Source: Winogradskyella sp. J14-2
GTDB taxonomy: Bacteria > Bacteroidota > Bacteroidia > Flavobacteriales > Flavobacteriaceae
DNA: 64,000 nucleotides
NCBI RefSeq assembly: GCF_001971725.1
Contig: NZ_CP019388.1
Span: forward strand, 2,418,001-2,482,000
Direction of reading: 5' to 3'
Under the pieces are notes generated by a model, which had not been told where the DNA came from, searched no databases, and saw nothing but the letters and a program-made list of their open reading frames with translations. Shown one piece after another: positions 16,707-26,005 of the stretch. Made by a program: the position numbers and the translations under genes. Within the stretch, counting starts at the first letter, position 1. The number at the start of each line of letters is the position of its first letter.

Positions 16707-18059
16707 TTATTGATTTAAAGTATTCTTATAGATTTTACCATCTTTCATGATGATTTTTAAATTTTTCGCAGGATCGCTTAAAAGCTTTATATCCTCTAAA
16801 GGATTACCATCTACCACAACGATATCTGCATAAGCCCCTTCTTTTATAACGCCTAGTGCACCTTGTTGATAAGGATGACGTTTGCCGCTACGTTCAAAAA
16901 GTTCGGCATTGTTTGAAGTGGCTTGCTTTAATATTTCATAGCCTGTAAAGTATTCTGCACGTGCCAAAAACTCTAAATTTTGGGCCTTGGCAACTTCCAA
17001 TCCTCCCAAAAGATCGGTACCGAACGACATTTTAACTCCTACTTTTTTAGCATTTTTATAACCGTTGGTTGCACCAGCCTTAGCCTCATTATACTTAGCA
17101 ACCGACTCACCAGTCATACCAGCTTCCTCAGGTGTTGCGCTGTACGATAAAAATTGGGTTGAAAAGAAAATATCTTTCTCTTTCATTAATCGCATGGCTT
17201 CCTCAGAGGCAAATAATCCGTGTTCAATAGCTTTTACGCCAGCTTCAATAGCATTCATAACAGATTCTGAGCTGTAAGCGTGAATGGTTGCGTAGGTGCC
17301 CCATTTTTCAGCTTCCTTTACAATAGCTTTTAACTCTTCTAATGTATATTCAGTAACGTCTAGCGGATCGTGTGCGCCTGTGATACTACCGCTTCCCATA
17401 ATCTTTAATTGGGTGGCACCAGCTCTTAGAATTTCGCGCGATGCTTTGATAACTTCAGATTTTCCATCTGCAACAATGGTCCAACCACGTGTGTAGGCCA
17501 AATCAGTCTGACCCGTAAAATGGTTAGATTGGTATTTCATACGTGTATCAAAATCGCCATGGCCAGCCGTTTGTGAGATAAAAGAACCACTTGGAAGAAT
17601 ACGTGGTCCTGGGATGGCGCCATCGTCAATGGCTTTTTTTAACCCAAATGCTGGTCCGCCAAGGTCTCTCACCGTTGTAAAACCACGCATTAGCATATTT
17701 TCGGCATTTTTTGCAGCCATAGCACCAAGGTAACCGTCTTGAGAGCTGTAAATGAGATATTCAATATTGTCATTCCACATTATATGTACGTGGCAATCCG
17801 TTAAGCCAGGAATTAAGGTTTTTCCTGCAATATCAATAACTTCTGCGTTTTTAGGTGCTTTAATATTTTTTCCGATTTGTTTGATAAGATTATCTTCGAC
17901 TAAAACATCGGTGTCGGTCATTAGTTTTTCGTTTACACCATCAAAAACAGTAGCATTGGTAAACAATACAAGTGTTTTTTCTTTGTCTTGCGCATAAGTT
18001 TTAACGCTAATAAACAAAAGGGCTATTAGAATAAGCTGAAGTCTTAATTGTTTTTTCAT
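16707..18059 (-). CDS. exported metal-dependent amidohydrolase (imidazolonepropionase-like), copy 2
   Basis: The product is 450 residues, the same length as its downstream twin. It has a signal peptide (LQLILIALLFISVKTYAQ). The metal-binding HxH is in LTDCHVHIMWND, so the residue before the first His differs from copy 1. The Lys is in QLKIMGSGS, further His residues are in ATIHAYSSES and AIEHGLFASEE, and the Asp is in MSFGTDLLGG. The region at PRILPSGSFISQTAGHGDFDTR is shared with copy 1 almost residue for residue. Differences gather around the first loop and the last third, consistent with two related substrates. It follows a small outer-membrane barrel gene by 42 bases. Confidence 0.86.
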   Translation of the reverse strand: MKKQLRLQLILIALLFISVKTYAQDKEKTLVLFTNATVFDGVNEKLMTDTDVLVEDNLIKQIGKNIKAPKNAEVIDIAGKTLIPGLTDCHVHIMWNDNIEYLIYSSQDGYLGAMAAKNAENMLMRGFTTVRDLGGPAFGLKKAIDDGAIPGPRILPSGSFISQTAGHGDFDTRMKYQSNHFTGQTDLAYTRGWTIVADGKSEVIKASREILRAGATQLKIMGSGSITGAHDPLDVTEYTLEELKAIVKEAEKWGTYATIHAYSSESVMNAIEAGVKAIEHGLFASEEAMRLMKEKDIFFSTQFLSYSATPEEAGMTGESVAKYNEAKAGATNGYKNAKKVGVKMSFGTDLLGGLEVAKAQNLEFLARAEYFTGYEILKQATSNNAELFERSGKRHPYQQGALGVIKEGAYADIVVVDGNPLEDIKLLSDPAKNLKIIMKDGKIYKNTLNQ

Positions 18060-18101
18060 TAGTATTTAGTTTTAATCGTTGTATGAGTTGTTTTACGTTG
18101 T

Positions 18102-18878
18102 TTACAGAAAAAATGTTGCGCCAATACGCAAGGTGTGTATTTCGGCCGTTAGGTTTGGATAGTAACCAATATTGGCTTTTAGTTTGTTTGGAATAATCAT
18201 GTGGTTAAGGTTGAATTCGCCCGTCCACTGCTCGTTCCAATCGCCATCGGTATTTAGCATTGTAAGTATTGGGTTTACAAAGAGAAACCAACGATCGTTA
18301 AAACGGATACTCATATTAGCTTGCGCACCAAAACCCGTACTTGAGGCTTTAAGCTCGTCTGGGATAAGGTCTGTGCCTGGTTTTGTAACATGTACAGCAC
18401 TTAAACCCGGAAACATTAATACTTTTTTTGAAATGGCAAAACCGTAAATAGCACCAACAGAAGCTACAAGGCTACTTGTACCCAAGCCATTTTCAAAAGA
18501 ACCTGTTGGGAGTGTAACATCTACAAAAGGTGCAATGACCGAAAATTTTTCTTTAGTCATTACACGCTTCACCACTGTAAAATAGCGTAAGCGTATATCG
18601 CTGAGTCCAAATTTATTGGTAGCATCGTTGTATAAAATAGGGACTTCTGCCAGCACTAAATTATCTGGATTAAAGGTATAGATGACATTGCCTCGAAATC
18701 CGTAGAGATTAGTGCCATCTTCGCGAGTTGTATATTCAAATAAGGTATTTACTTGTGTGTAAAAATTGGTTGGGTTTGAGGCGTCAACTTGTTGCGATTG
18801 ATTTGCCTGATCGTCTTGAGCTTTTATAGCTAAAACACTTAAAAATATTAAACTTAGACTTAGATAAAAATGTTTCAT
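18102..18878 (-). CDS. outer membrane transporter-type beta-barrel (MetA/phenol-degradation-like)
   Basis: The product is 258 residues. A signal peptide (SLSLIFLSVLAIKAQ) is followed by the PF13557-like pattern NFYTQVNTLFEYTTREDGTNLYGFRGNVIYTFNPDNLVLAEVPI. Regular strands follow, with VKRVMTKEKFSVIAPFVDVTLPTGS (the PTGS turn is typical of the family) and a terminal HTLRIGATFFL ending in Phe-Leu. Such barrels are putative uptake channels next to catabolic genes. It is placed between the ACP-like gene and the two amidohydrolases, so it may admit their substrate or release their product. Confidence 0.72.
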   Translation of the reverse strand: MKHFYLSLSLIFLSVLAIKAQDDQANQSQQVDASNPTNFYTQVNTLFEYTTREDGTNLYGFRGNVIYTFNPDNLVLAEVPILYNDATNKFGLSDIRLRYFTVVKRVMTKEKFSVIAPFVDVTLPTGSFENGLGTSSLVASVGAIYGFAISKKVLMFPGLSAVHVTKPGTDLIPDELKASSTGFGAQANMSIRFNDRWFLFVNPILTMLNTDGDWNEQWTGEFNLNHMIIPNKLKANIGYYPNLTAEIHTLRIGATFFL

Positions 18879-18888
18879 AAATTGATGT

Positions 18889-19149
18889 TTAAATGAGTTG
18901 TAGATTGCGTAATATTAAGTTATTGATATCGCTTGGTGTATGAACAGAAACGTTAATCTGTTCTAATATAGATGCTCTTATCTTAAATTCGGTATTAACG
19001 AGTTGCTCCAAAAAAATTAGAAAGCTTAGGGTTTTAAAGTCCTCGTCCAATTGCTCTAATGGCACATCCCAACTAAATTTTGATGCTCCAATATTAAAAT
19101 TAGATACAAAAATATGTTGTAATACAATTTGTATTTCTTGTTGTGACAT
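18889..19149 (-). CDS. small ACP-like protein without the phosphopantetheine serine
   Basis: The product is 86 residues from the ATG at 19149; an in-frame GTG lies three bases upstream. No signal peptide. The pattern resembles a carrier protein: an N-terminal helix, then LDEDFKTLSFLIFLEQLVNTEFKI in the place of the ACP helix-II segment, and a late HTPSDINNLILRNL, which matches the usual T-x-x-D-h-x-x-h-h end of acyl carrier proteins. The DSL/DSx motif is replaced by KTL, so the serine that carries phosphopantetheine seems to be missing. This assignment rests on pattern only. It lies 10 bases before the barrel gene and 88 bases after the hybrid kinase gene. Confidence 0.55.
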   Translation of the reverse strand: MSQQEIQIVLQHIFVSNFNIGASKFSWDVPLEQLDEDFKTLSFLIFLEQLVNTEFKIRASILEQINVSVHTPSDINNLILRNLQLI

Positions 19150-19237
19150 CACATTTTTTTGAATAACTGTGTGTTACAAAAGTCGATGTATAAGCTTTGT
19201 TATAAATGTTCTGTTGTTACAAAAACATGACGAGATG

Positions 19238-22200
19238 TTACATCTTAGAAGGAGGTTTTCCATATTTATCCTTGAAAGAACGTGAGAACTGGCTCGGTGA
19301 AGTAAAACCAATTTCGTAAGCAATTTCAGAGATATTCAGTTGCTTTTGAGATAATAGTTCTAGCCCTTTTTCTAGTCTTATGTCTTTTACAAATTCAGAA
19401 ATGGACACGTTAGTTAAGGCTTTCAGTTTTCGATATAAGTGTATACGGCTTAAAGCAAAATGCTTACCTATGATATCACCGTTTAAATCGGTTTCCTGAA
19501 GGTTTTCAAGAATGTAAGCTTTGAGTTGAAGTATGAAGGCATCTTCCTTTTCAAACGTATCATCGAGACTTATTTCGTTTTGATTATATCTGTTTTGAAG
19601 GGATTGTCGTATCTCAATGAGATTTTTAACTCGGATATTAAGCTCTTTAGGATTAAAGGGTTTGGTTAAGTAATCGTCTGCACCACGTTTTAGACCTTGT
19701 AATTTGCTGTCTGTATTGGTTTTTGCGGTAAGCAAGATAATAGGAATATGTGATGTGCTAATTTCGTTTCTAACAGCCTCTACCAATTGAAAACCATTTA
19801 TTTTAGGCATCATGACGTCGGATATAATAAGGTCTGGAATTGAAGATAAGGCTTTTTCTAACCCTTCTTTGCCATCTTTGGCAGTTGCGATGTTGTATGT
19901 TTTTTGCCCAAGGCATTGTGCAATATAATCACGAATATCTTCGTTGTCTTCTACCACTAAAACATCAAGTTTTTCATCAGTTTCGGTTTTTATAGAAATA
20001 GGCAGTTCATGATATTTCATTGACGGTATTAGAAACTCATTTTGATGGTTTTGGATGTAAGGTTTTAGATAGACATCAGCCAAGACAGGTAGTAAAACCC
20101 TAAAGGTAGAGCCTTTGTTAATTTTACTAGTTACAGAAATAGAACCACCTTGCAGCTCTACGAGTTCTCGGACTAATGCCAGGCCTATACCAGTACCATC
20201 GTTAGCACGTGTTGAGGACAAATCTGCTTGATAAAACCTGTTGAAAATACTATCCTTATTTTTTTCTTCTATGCCTACACCCGAGTCTATAACGTGCAGT
20301 TCTACGGCCGTTTTGCCCTGGATATTGCTCGGACTTAAAACCACTTTAATAACTCCGTTTTTTGGTGTGAACTTAAGTGCGTTTGATATTAGGTTATATG
20401 TTATTTTGTCCCATTTGTCAATATCAAAATTGATATTCCATCGAGGTTTTTTGCTTTGAAATGATAGTTGCTGTGCATTTTGTGCGGCCAAACCTTGAAA
20501 TCGACCTACCAATTCGTTAGTGTGTGAAACAATATCAGCATTTACAGCTTCAATAGGCATTTGTTTACTTTCTAATTTAGTGAGATCTAATAATTGATTA
20601 ATAAGCCCTAAAATGTGCTTAGCGTTATTTAGTATACCTGTGGCACGTCTTTTTAATATTGCTGCAGGTGGCGGATTATCTATTATCTGTTCTAAAGGAC
20701 CAACAATTAGTGTTAGCGGTGTTCTAAATTCGTGCGTAAGATTTGCAAAGAAACGACCCTTGGCAATATCTAAGGCTTTAAGTTCTTTGGCTTGCAATTC
20801 TATGATTTGTTTATCTTTTTCAATCTGCTGTGTTCTACTTGCTACCTCTGCCTCGAGTTTAATTGTTGCCTTATTGAGTTTTATTATGCGCCATTTAAAA
20901 TAAAAGTAAATACAAAGTAGAAGTATAATGAAGAAGAGGCTTATATATTGCCATTTTAGATAAAAAGGTTTGTCTACAATAATTGGAATAAGTAATTCGT
21001 TGTTGGACCAAAGATCGGAGTTGCCTTTTGCTTTTACTCTTATGGTATGGTTGCCATAGGGGAAATTGAATATAGAAATCTCATTGTCCTTAGTGTAGAT
21101 CCATTGGTTATGGAAGCCCTCTATTTTATAAGCATATTGATGGTTAGATATGTACTTATAATCTAGTAGACTAACTTCGAATTTAAGTATCTGATTGTCG
21201 TAGTTTAGCTTAATTGGGTCTGTGGGTTTGGCTTTTACCGACAAGGGTTGAAACTCTTTTGCATTCTTTTTTAGTAAGCTTGCTTTTAGTAAATAAAGAG
21301 GGTTATCCTCAATTTTTTTTTCCACAAAATCTCTAGGATGAAAAGACGTTACTCCATTGACTCCACCAAAATATAATGTTCCGATGCTATCCTTAAAATG
21401 TGCATAAGCGTTGAATTCATCATTGGCTATCCCATCGCTTTCAGTGAATACTTGAGTGTCTTTACTTATTTTATCAAAACGCATTAGCCCATAATTACTG
21501 GGCAACCATAGGTTATTATAGTCATCTTCGTAGATTGCATAAATGGTATTGTTGGAGAGACCGTTTTGTGTTGTAAATGTTTCTAATGTTTCGTTATTTC
21601 TATGCCATTTAATAAGTCCTTGGCTTTTTGTAGCAAGCCAAAAAACACCATCATCATCGATGTGAAGGTGGTTTAGATTATTTGTTGGCAAACCATTTGC
21701 TGTAGAAATATGTTGGGTGATTTTTTCTAAAGTAGCATCCATTAAAAATAGCCCTTTGTTAGACACTATCCATATACCATCTGCAGTGTATAGAAACTGT
21801 TTAATTTGGCTGCCTTCAAGTTTTTTAAAGTTGGTGTAGTCTAATATGTTTTTGTCATCATCTAAATACGAGAGACCATTACCAGTACCGATCCAAAATT
21901 TTTTAGTGATGGGGTTTATGTATGGTATGTTTAAGGATTTGTAAGGTAGCTTTTCATACCGATGCCAATTTTTTGTTTTTAAATTATATCTGTAAAGAAA
22001 TTTTCCAGTAGTGCCTAACCAGAGGTTTCCCTCTTGGTCACTAATAAAACCTGTTGCTATTTTATCTGGCATCACAGCACTGGACTCTACATTGGTTTTT
22101 AAATTATAAATAGCGAACTTATTATAACCACTAATAAACAAGGAGTCTTTTTCTTTGTAAATACCTCTAATGCTATTATTGGGTTGAAAAAGATTAAAAG

Positions 22201-23197
22201 CGTTCTTTTTGGCTATGATTTTAAAAATACCCCTATCTGAAGTAAGCCACAAAATATTTTGGCGGTCTATAAAGTAATCATTGAATTTAATATTGGAGAC
22301 ATTGCCATAAGAGGTTATTGGTGTTTTGGTATTTAATTTTTCAAAACCGCTTTTAAATAAGGTGTCGTTTTGAAAAAAAACTGTTTCGGTGTCATTGAAC
22401 TCTATAAGTTGAAAATTGTTTTTAAAACCTTTGTCTAATCGCGTAAGCGTATCATCTTTTACCTCCCAATATTCTTTTTCTAATTTGGAGTTATAACCTA
22501 TTGCCACCAAGTGAGGCCTTGTGGTTAGTATTTTTTTGAAAAAGAAATCTCTCTTGTTAAGGCTAAATGTTTTTAAAATATTTCCCTTGTCATCTATTTT
22601 AATGATCTTGGTATTGTAGTAAGCAATCCAATAGAACCCTTGCGCATCCACTTCGCAATGTACAGGACGGTTTTTGAATTCTGGGAGTTTAAAAATTTGT
22701 TTAAACGTACCATCATATTTGTAAATGACTCCATCTCTTGTAGTTAAAAAAATAACATTGTGCTTATTTTTAGATGGGTTCAACGAAAAGATAGAGTTAG
22801 ATTTAATTAAACCATTAGAAACCGATTCTAAAGAGTAAATAGAATCGGTTTCGGTATCTAATATTCCGCTTTTTAATGTGGCTGCATAAGCAATATCCTC
22901 ACAATACCAAATGCGATTTTTTTGGTCTAATGCTATTGAAAGTTTTGCGTTTTCATTAATATTAAAAAAAGAGAGATTGTAATTTTTAAACCCATAACCA
23001 TCGTACCTTACAAGGCTTCCGATGGTGCTTATCCAGATAAAGTTATTCTGGTCTTGCACAATATCAAATGTATTGTTGTTAGGTAAACCGTCCTTGAGAC
23101 TAATGGATTGTAGCTCGTAAATTGTGTTTTGAGCAGCACCTCTAAAGAGACTAAAAAAGATGAGCGGAATACATATTATTTGTAAATATTTAATCAT
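19238..23197 (-). CDS. hybrid two-component system sensor kinase/response regulator (HTCS, AraC output)
   Basis: The product is 1319 residues from the ATG at 23197; a GTG at 23215 is less likely since MIKYLQIICIPLIFFSLF is the signal peptide. The periplasmic part has repeated two-component propeller units (NFIWISTIGSLVRYDGYGF, NNLWLPSNYGLMRFD) and a Y_Y_Y domain (YAYKIEGFHNQWIY). A membrane span lies near 745-765. Then come HisKA with FFANLTHEFRTPLTL (His near 822), HATPase_c (DSGVGIEEKN, GTGIGLALVRELV), a receiver domain with phospho-Asp in LIISDVMMPKING (near 1128), and an AraC helix-turn-helix at the C-terminus. HTCS proteins sense periplasmic oligosaccharides or other ligands and activate nearby genes. 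Here the nearby genes are the minus-strand amidohydrolase/porin group. Confidence 0.93.
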   Translation of the reverse strand: MIKYLQIICIPLIFFSLFRGAAQNTIYELQSISLKDGLPNNNTFDIVQDQNNFIWISTIGSLVRYDGYGFKNYNLSFFNINENAKLSIALDQKNRIWYCEDIAYAATLKSGILDTETDSIYSLESVSNGLIKSNSIFSLNPSKNKHNVIFLTTRDGVIYKYDGTFKQIFKLPEFKNRPVHCEVDAQGFYWIAYYNTKIIKIDDKGNILKTFSLNKRDFFFKKILTTRPHLVAIGYNSKLEKEYWEVKDDTLTRLDKGFKNNFQLIEFNDTETVFFQNDTLFKSGFEKLNTKTPITSYGNVSNIKFNDYFIDRQNILWLTSDRGIFKIIAKKNAFNLFQPNNSIRGIYKEKDSLFISGYNKFAIYNLKTNVESSAVMPDKIATGFISDQEGNLWLGTTGKFLYRYNLKTKNWHRYEKLPYKSLNIPYINPITKKFWIGTGNGLSYLDDDKNILDYTNFKKLEGSQIKQFLYTADGIWIVSNKGLFLMDATLEKITQHISTANGLPTNNLNHLHIDDDGVFWLATKSQGLIKWHRNNETLETFTTQNGLSNNTIYAIYEDDYNNLWLPSNYGLMRFDKISKDTQVFTESDGIANDEFNAYAHFKDSIGTLYFGGVNGVTSFHPRDFVEKKIEDNPLYLLKASLLKKNAKEFQPLSVKAKPTDPIKLNYDNQILKFEVSLLDYKYISNHQYAYKIEGFHNQWIYTKDNEISIFNFPYGNHTIRVKAKGNSDLWSNNELLIPIIVDKPFYLKWQYISLFFIILLLCIYFYFKWRIIKLNKATIKLEAEVASRTQQIEKDKQIIELQAKELKALDIAKGRFFANLTHEFRTPLTLIVGPLEQIIDNPPPAAILKRRATGILNNAKHILGLINQLLDLTKLESKQMPIEAVNADIVSHTNELVGRFQGLAAQNAQQLSFQSKKPRWNINFDIDKWDKITYNLISNALKFTPKNGVIKVVLSPSNIQGKTAVELHVIDSGVGIEEKNKDSIFNRFYQADLSSTRANDGTGIGLALVRELVELQGGSISVTSKINKGSTFRVLLPVLADVYLKPYIQNHQNEFLIPSMKYHELPISIKTETDEKLDVLVVEDNEDIRDYIAQCLGQKTYNIATAKDGKEGLEKALSSIPDLIISDVMMPKINGFQLVEAVRNEISTSHIPIILLTAKTNTDSKLQGLKRGADDYLTKPFNPKELNIRVKNLIEIRQSLQNRYNQNEISLDDTFEKEDAFILQLKAYILENLQETDLNGDIIGKHFALSRIHLYRKLKALTNVSISEFVKDIRLEKGLELLSQKQLNISEIAYEIGFTSPSQFSRSFKDKYGKPPSKM

Positions 23198-23328
23198 ATA
23201 ACATAAAGAATGCACCTTTAAAAAAACAAGATAAACAGGTTTGTTGCTAAAATAATGTAATATATTGACTACGAAAAGATATTATATGCTTTAGAGAATT
23301 TTAAATATTTATGAGCCAGTTATTTGTA

Positions 23329-23361
23329 GGTGTTTTGGCTTTATTTTAAAGCCAAAACACC
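23329..23361. terminator. perfect 14-bp hairpin between the TonB receptor and HTCS genes
   Basis: GGTGTTTTGGCTTT pairs exactly with AAAGCCAAAACACC over the loop ATTTT. It lies about 140 bases past the end of the TonB receptor gene and about 130 bases ahead of the HTCS start. No T-run follows on either strand, so it may be a terminator, an RNA-stabilising end or a regulator site. Confidence 0.5.
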
Positions 23362-23497
23362 GCGAGACGTTAAAATCAAATTTGGTTTATTATAGCTCAC
23401 CATGCAAGCATAAGGCAAAAGCCTAGATAAGATAATAGCCTTTTGATATTAACAACTAGTTAGAGCAGTAGGTTTGGTAGAGAACACAATCTTTTGG

Positions 23498-26005
23498 TTA
23501 AAAATAAATCCTCAATACAGCATTAGTGGTTAGCCCTAATGAAAGTCTTATAAATTTTTCAACTTGGTTACTATCATTTATTCTGAAGAAATTATTAATT
23601 AAATTTTTTCGATTAGAAATATTCCAAATAGATGCTCCTAACTCTGATCTAAACGTGTTATTGATTTTGAACTTAAATAATGCAGAGGCATCAATTCTAA
23701 GATAGTCAGCTAATCTATCATTATTTGCATGGTCAAAATTAACAGTGTTGTCTATTATTTCATTGTTGGCAAGAGGTACTGATGTTGGTTGTCCGGTTCT
23801 GTAATTAATCCCAGCAGAAATATTCCAATTTTTATTGCTGTAGGTTGTTCCAAATGTAAGAGAATGGGTAATGTCAAAATTACTTGGAAACTCAATTTCA
23901 TCTAACATTTTAAAAGTATAAGTATTGTTTATATAAGAGTAACTAAGCCACGTATTAAAATGCTTGATGTTTTTGCGAAGTAAAAGCTCTAGTCCATAAG
24001 CTGTATAACTTCCTTTTTCTCTTGTAAACTCGTATTTTGTGGTGAAACTTTGACTTTGTGTTGTTATACCATCAACTTCTTTATAAAATCCTTTAGCATC
24101 TAATAACCAATTATTGTTTTTATAGGTTACGCCAAAAGAGGCTTGTTTGCTCTGTATAATAGGTATACTGTCGTTCTCGGTAAGTTGCCAACGTCTTCTC
24201 TCAATACCTAAAAAGTCATTCTGAAAGTTTATAATCTGAGAGGTACTTTGGTGCTTAAACTCGCCTTGAGCCTCAATTTGAATATGTTGGTTAATTGCCG
24301 TTCTAATGCTCAGCCTAGGTTCAATAATTAGTTTACTGAATTGTGCTAAAAAATTTCCTCTTATACCACCTCTAATAGAAACGGTATTACTTTGGTTTTT
24401 AAACCAAGCTTGCCCAAATATGGCATGCTCGTGGAGTACTTCTTCATCGCGTCTAACAAAACGAGGGAGATCGATATCATTTAAGTTTATGACTTCTGTT
24501 TCTGTAAATTGATAGCCAAGGTTATAAGCCAAGTTGTTGTGCTCAAGACGATTATTTAGCTTAATACTTGTTTCTGACACGCTGTTTTCTTGTAAAAAAC
24601 GTTGCTGCTCCAATATATTAGCGTTTACTGCATTTAATTTATAATCTGTATTGTAAATGTTGATATCGGAACTTAGCTTATCGTTCCATAACCTTTTATA
24701 ATTTAAGCCAAAAGCAGTACTTGTTTGAGACGCGCTACTTTGGCGTGCTTGATTGCTATTATTGATTACAGCATTTTCGTCAAAACTTAAATTATTATTG
24801 ATAAGAATAAAATTTAAACGAAGATAATCTTTATCACTTGGTTGGTATAACCATCGTAAAGCGGCATCATGAAAGTCGAAATCTCTGTCAGAATTAGTGA
24901 CATTATCTACATTGGTTTCAGCTTCGGTTTCTTGGGTTATTCTGTCAAAATAAACCTCATAAGTGGGTGTTCTAACTAAGTCATCTAAAGATTTTCTAGA
25001 CGCTAGTTGAAGAGATGATTTACGCCCAATAGGAATATTTGAAAAGAGTTCTGCATTTAAAAAATTAATACCAAAAACGCCATTAAATTTTGAGTCTATC
25101 TGATCTTCTGTTTTTATAAGCAGTGTGCCAGAAACACCATCAGTTAATGCCACGTCAGAGCCGTTGTTGATAATACTAGCCTTTTGCGTCATTAGTGGAT
25201 TAAAACTAGAAATTAAACCAAAAAAGTGACCTGTTTGATACATTTTTATATCATCCCAAAGCATAAGGGTTTGGTCGTGAGAACCACCTCTTATATTAAT
25301 GTTAGATACCGTTTCATCAATACTTAAAATACCTGGAAGCGCTTGTACGGTCTGTAAGACGTCAGATTCTATTAAGCCAGGTAAAAGGCTAAATCTTTTA
25401 TAGTCTATCGAGGTAGTCCAATCCTGTCTTTTATTAATACCTTTTACAAGATAGGTTTCAATAAGTACAGGTGCAATAATTTCTTCTTGCATCAAAAGAG
25501 TTATAGTTGCGCAGTCCTCTAGATTAAAAAATGAAGCTTCTCGCTCAATAGTTTGAAAGCCTAGGTGTCTTATGGTGAGTAGTTCATTTTTAGATTTCAA
25601 CTCAATTTCAAAATAACCGTTTTCATCAGATATAGTATAAGCAGATTTACCATAAATAGTTACATTCTCAATTGCTAATTGGGTTTCTGAGTCTGTTATA
25701 AAACCACATATTGACAAGGTTTTAGAGATGGTATAGACATAATTACTTACCTTTTCAAAAACCAAATTAGTTTGTTCCTCTAATTTTTTAAGTTTTTTTG
25801 AAATACTTAACTCTTTAGGTAATGGTACAACAACGATGTCTTTTAACAAGCTGCTCTCATAGTTAAATGTTACAGAGTGCTGCTTGGTTATTTTTTCTAA
25901 AACTGTAGATATTGAGATGTTTTGTAATTCTGTTTGTCCTTTTAAATTCAGACTATAGGATATGTACAAAATAAAACAGAATATATAAATTTTAGTTCTA
26001 CTCAT
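23498..26005 (-). CDS. TonB-dependent outer membrane receptor with STN signalling domain
   Basis: The product is 835 residues from the ATG at 26005, two bases after the FecR stop. An export signal (KIYIFCFILYISYSLNLKGQ) is followed by an STN domain (ISISTVLEKITKQHSVTFNY, about residues 30-100), a carboxypeptidase-regulatory-like beta-sandwich (ICGFITDSETQLAIENVTIYG), and the plug with LPGILSIDETVSNINIRGGSHDQ. The barrel runs to the C-terminus (LGLTTNAVLRIYF, ending in Phe). STN domains contact a FecR-type anti-sigma factor, and both FecR and an ECF sigma gene lie directly upstream, so this is a receptor that reports ligand uptake to transcription. It lacks a SusD partner and is therefore not a SusC glycan pair. 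The ligand is unknown. Confidence 0.9.
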   Translation of the reverse strand: MSRTKIYIFCFILYISYSLNLKGQTELQNISISTVLEKITKQHSVTFNYESSLLKDIVVVPLPKELSISKKLKKLEEQTNLVFEKVSNYVYTISKTLSICGFITDSETQLAIENVTIYGKSAYTISDENGYFEIELKSKNELLTIRHLGFQTIEREASFFNLEDCATITLLMQEEIIAPVLIETYLVKGINKRQDWTTSIDYKRFSLLPGLIESDVLQTVQALPGILSIDETVSNINIRGGSHDQTLMLWDDIKMYQTGHFFGLISSFNPLMTQKASIINNGSDVALTDGVSGTLLIKTEDQIDSKFNGVFGINFLNAELFSNIPIGRKSSLQLASRKSLDDLVRTPTYEVYFDRITQETEAETNVDNVTNSDRDFDFHDAALRWLYQPSDKDYLRLNFILINNNLSFDENAVINNSNQARQSSASQTSTAFGLNYKRLWNDKLSSDINIYNTDYKLNAVNANILEQQRFLQENSVSETSIKLNNRLEHNNLAYNLGYQFTETEVINLNDIDLPRFVRRDEEVLHEHAIFGQAWFKNQSNTVSIRGGIRGNFLAQFSKLIIEPRLSIRTAINQHIQIEAQGEFKHQSTSQIINFQNDFLGIERRRWQLTENDSIPIIQSKQASFGVTYKNNNWLLDAKGFYKEVDGITTQSQSFTTKYEFTREKGSYTAYGLELLLRKNIKHFNTWLSYSYINNTYTFKMLDEIEFPSNFDITHSLTFGTTYSNKNWNISAGINYRTGQPTSVPLANNEIIDNTVNFDHANNDRLADYLRIDASALFKFKINNTFRSELGASIWNISNRKNLINNFFRINDSNQVEKFIRLSLGLTTNAVLRIYF

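Noticed and set aside
23498..26005. TonB receptor considered as the missing SusC of the glucan locus
   Set aside because: It has an STN domain and sits in a sigma/FecR cassette on the other strand, with no SusD gene beside it and 6 kb from the locus.
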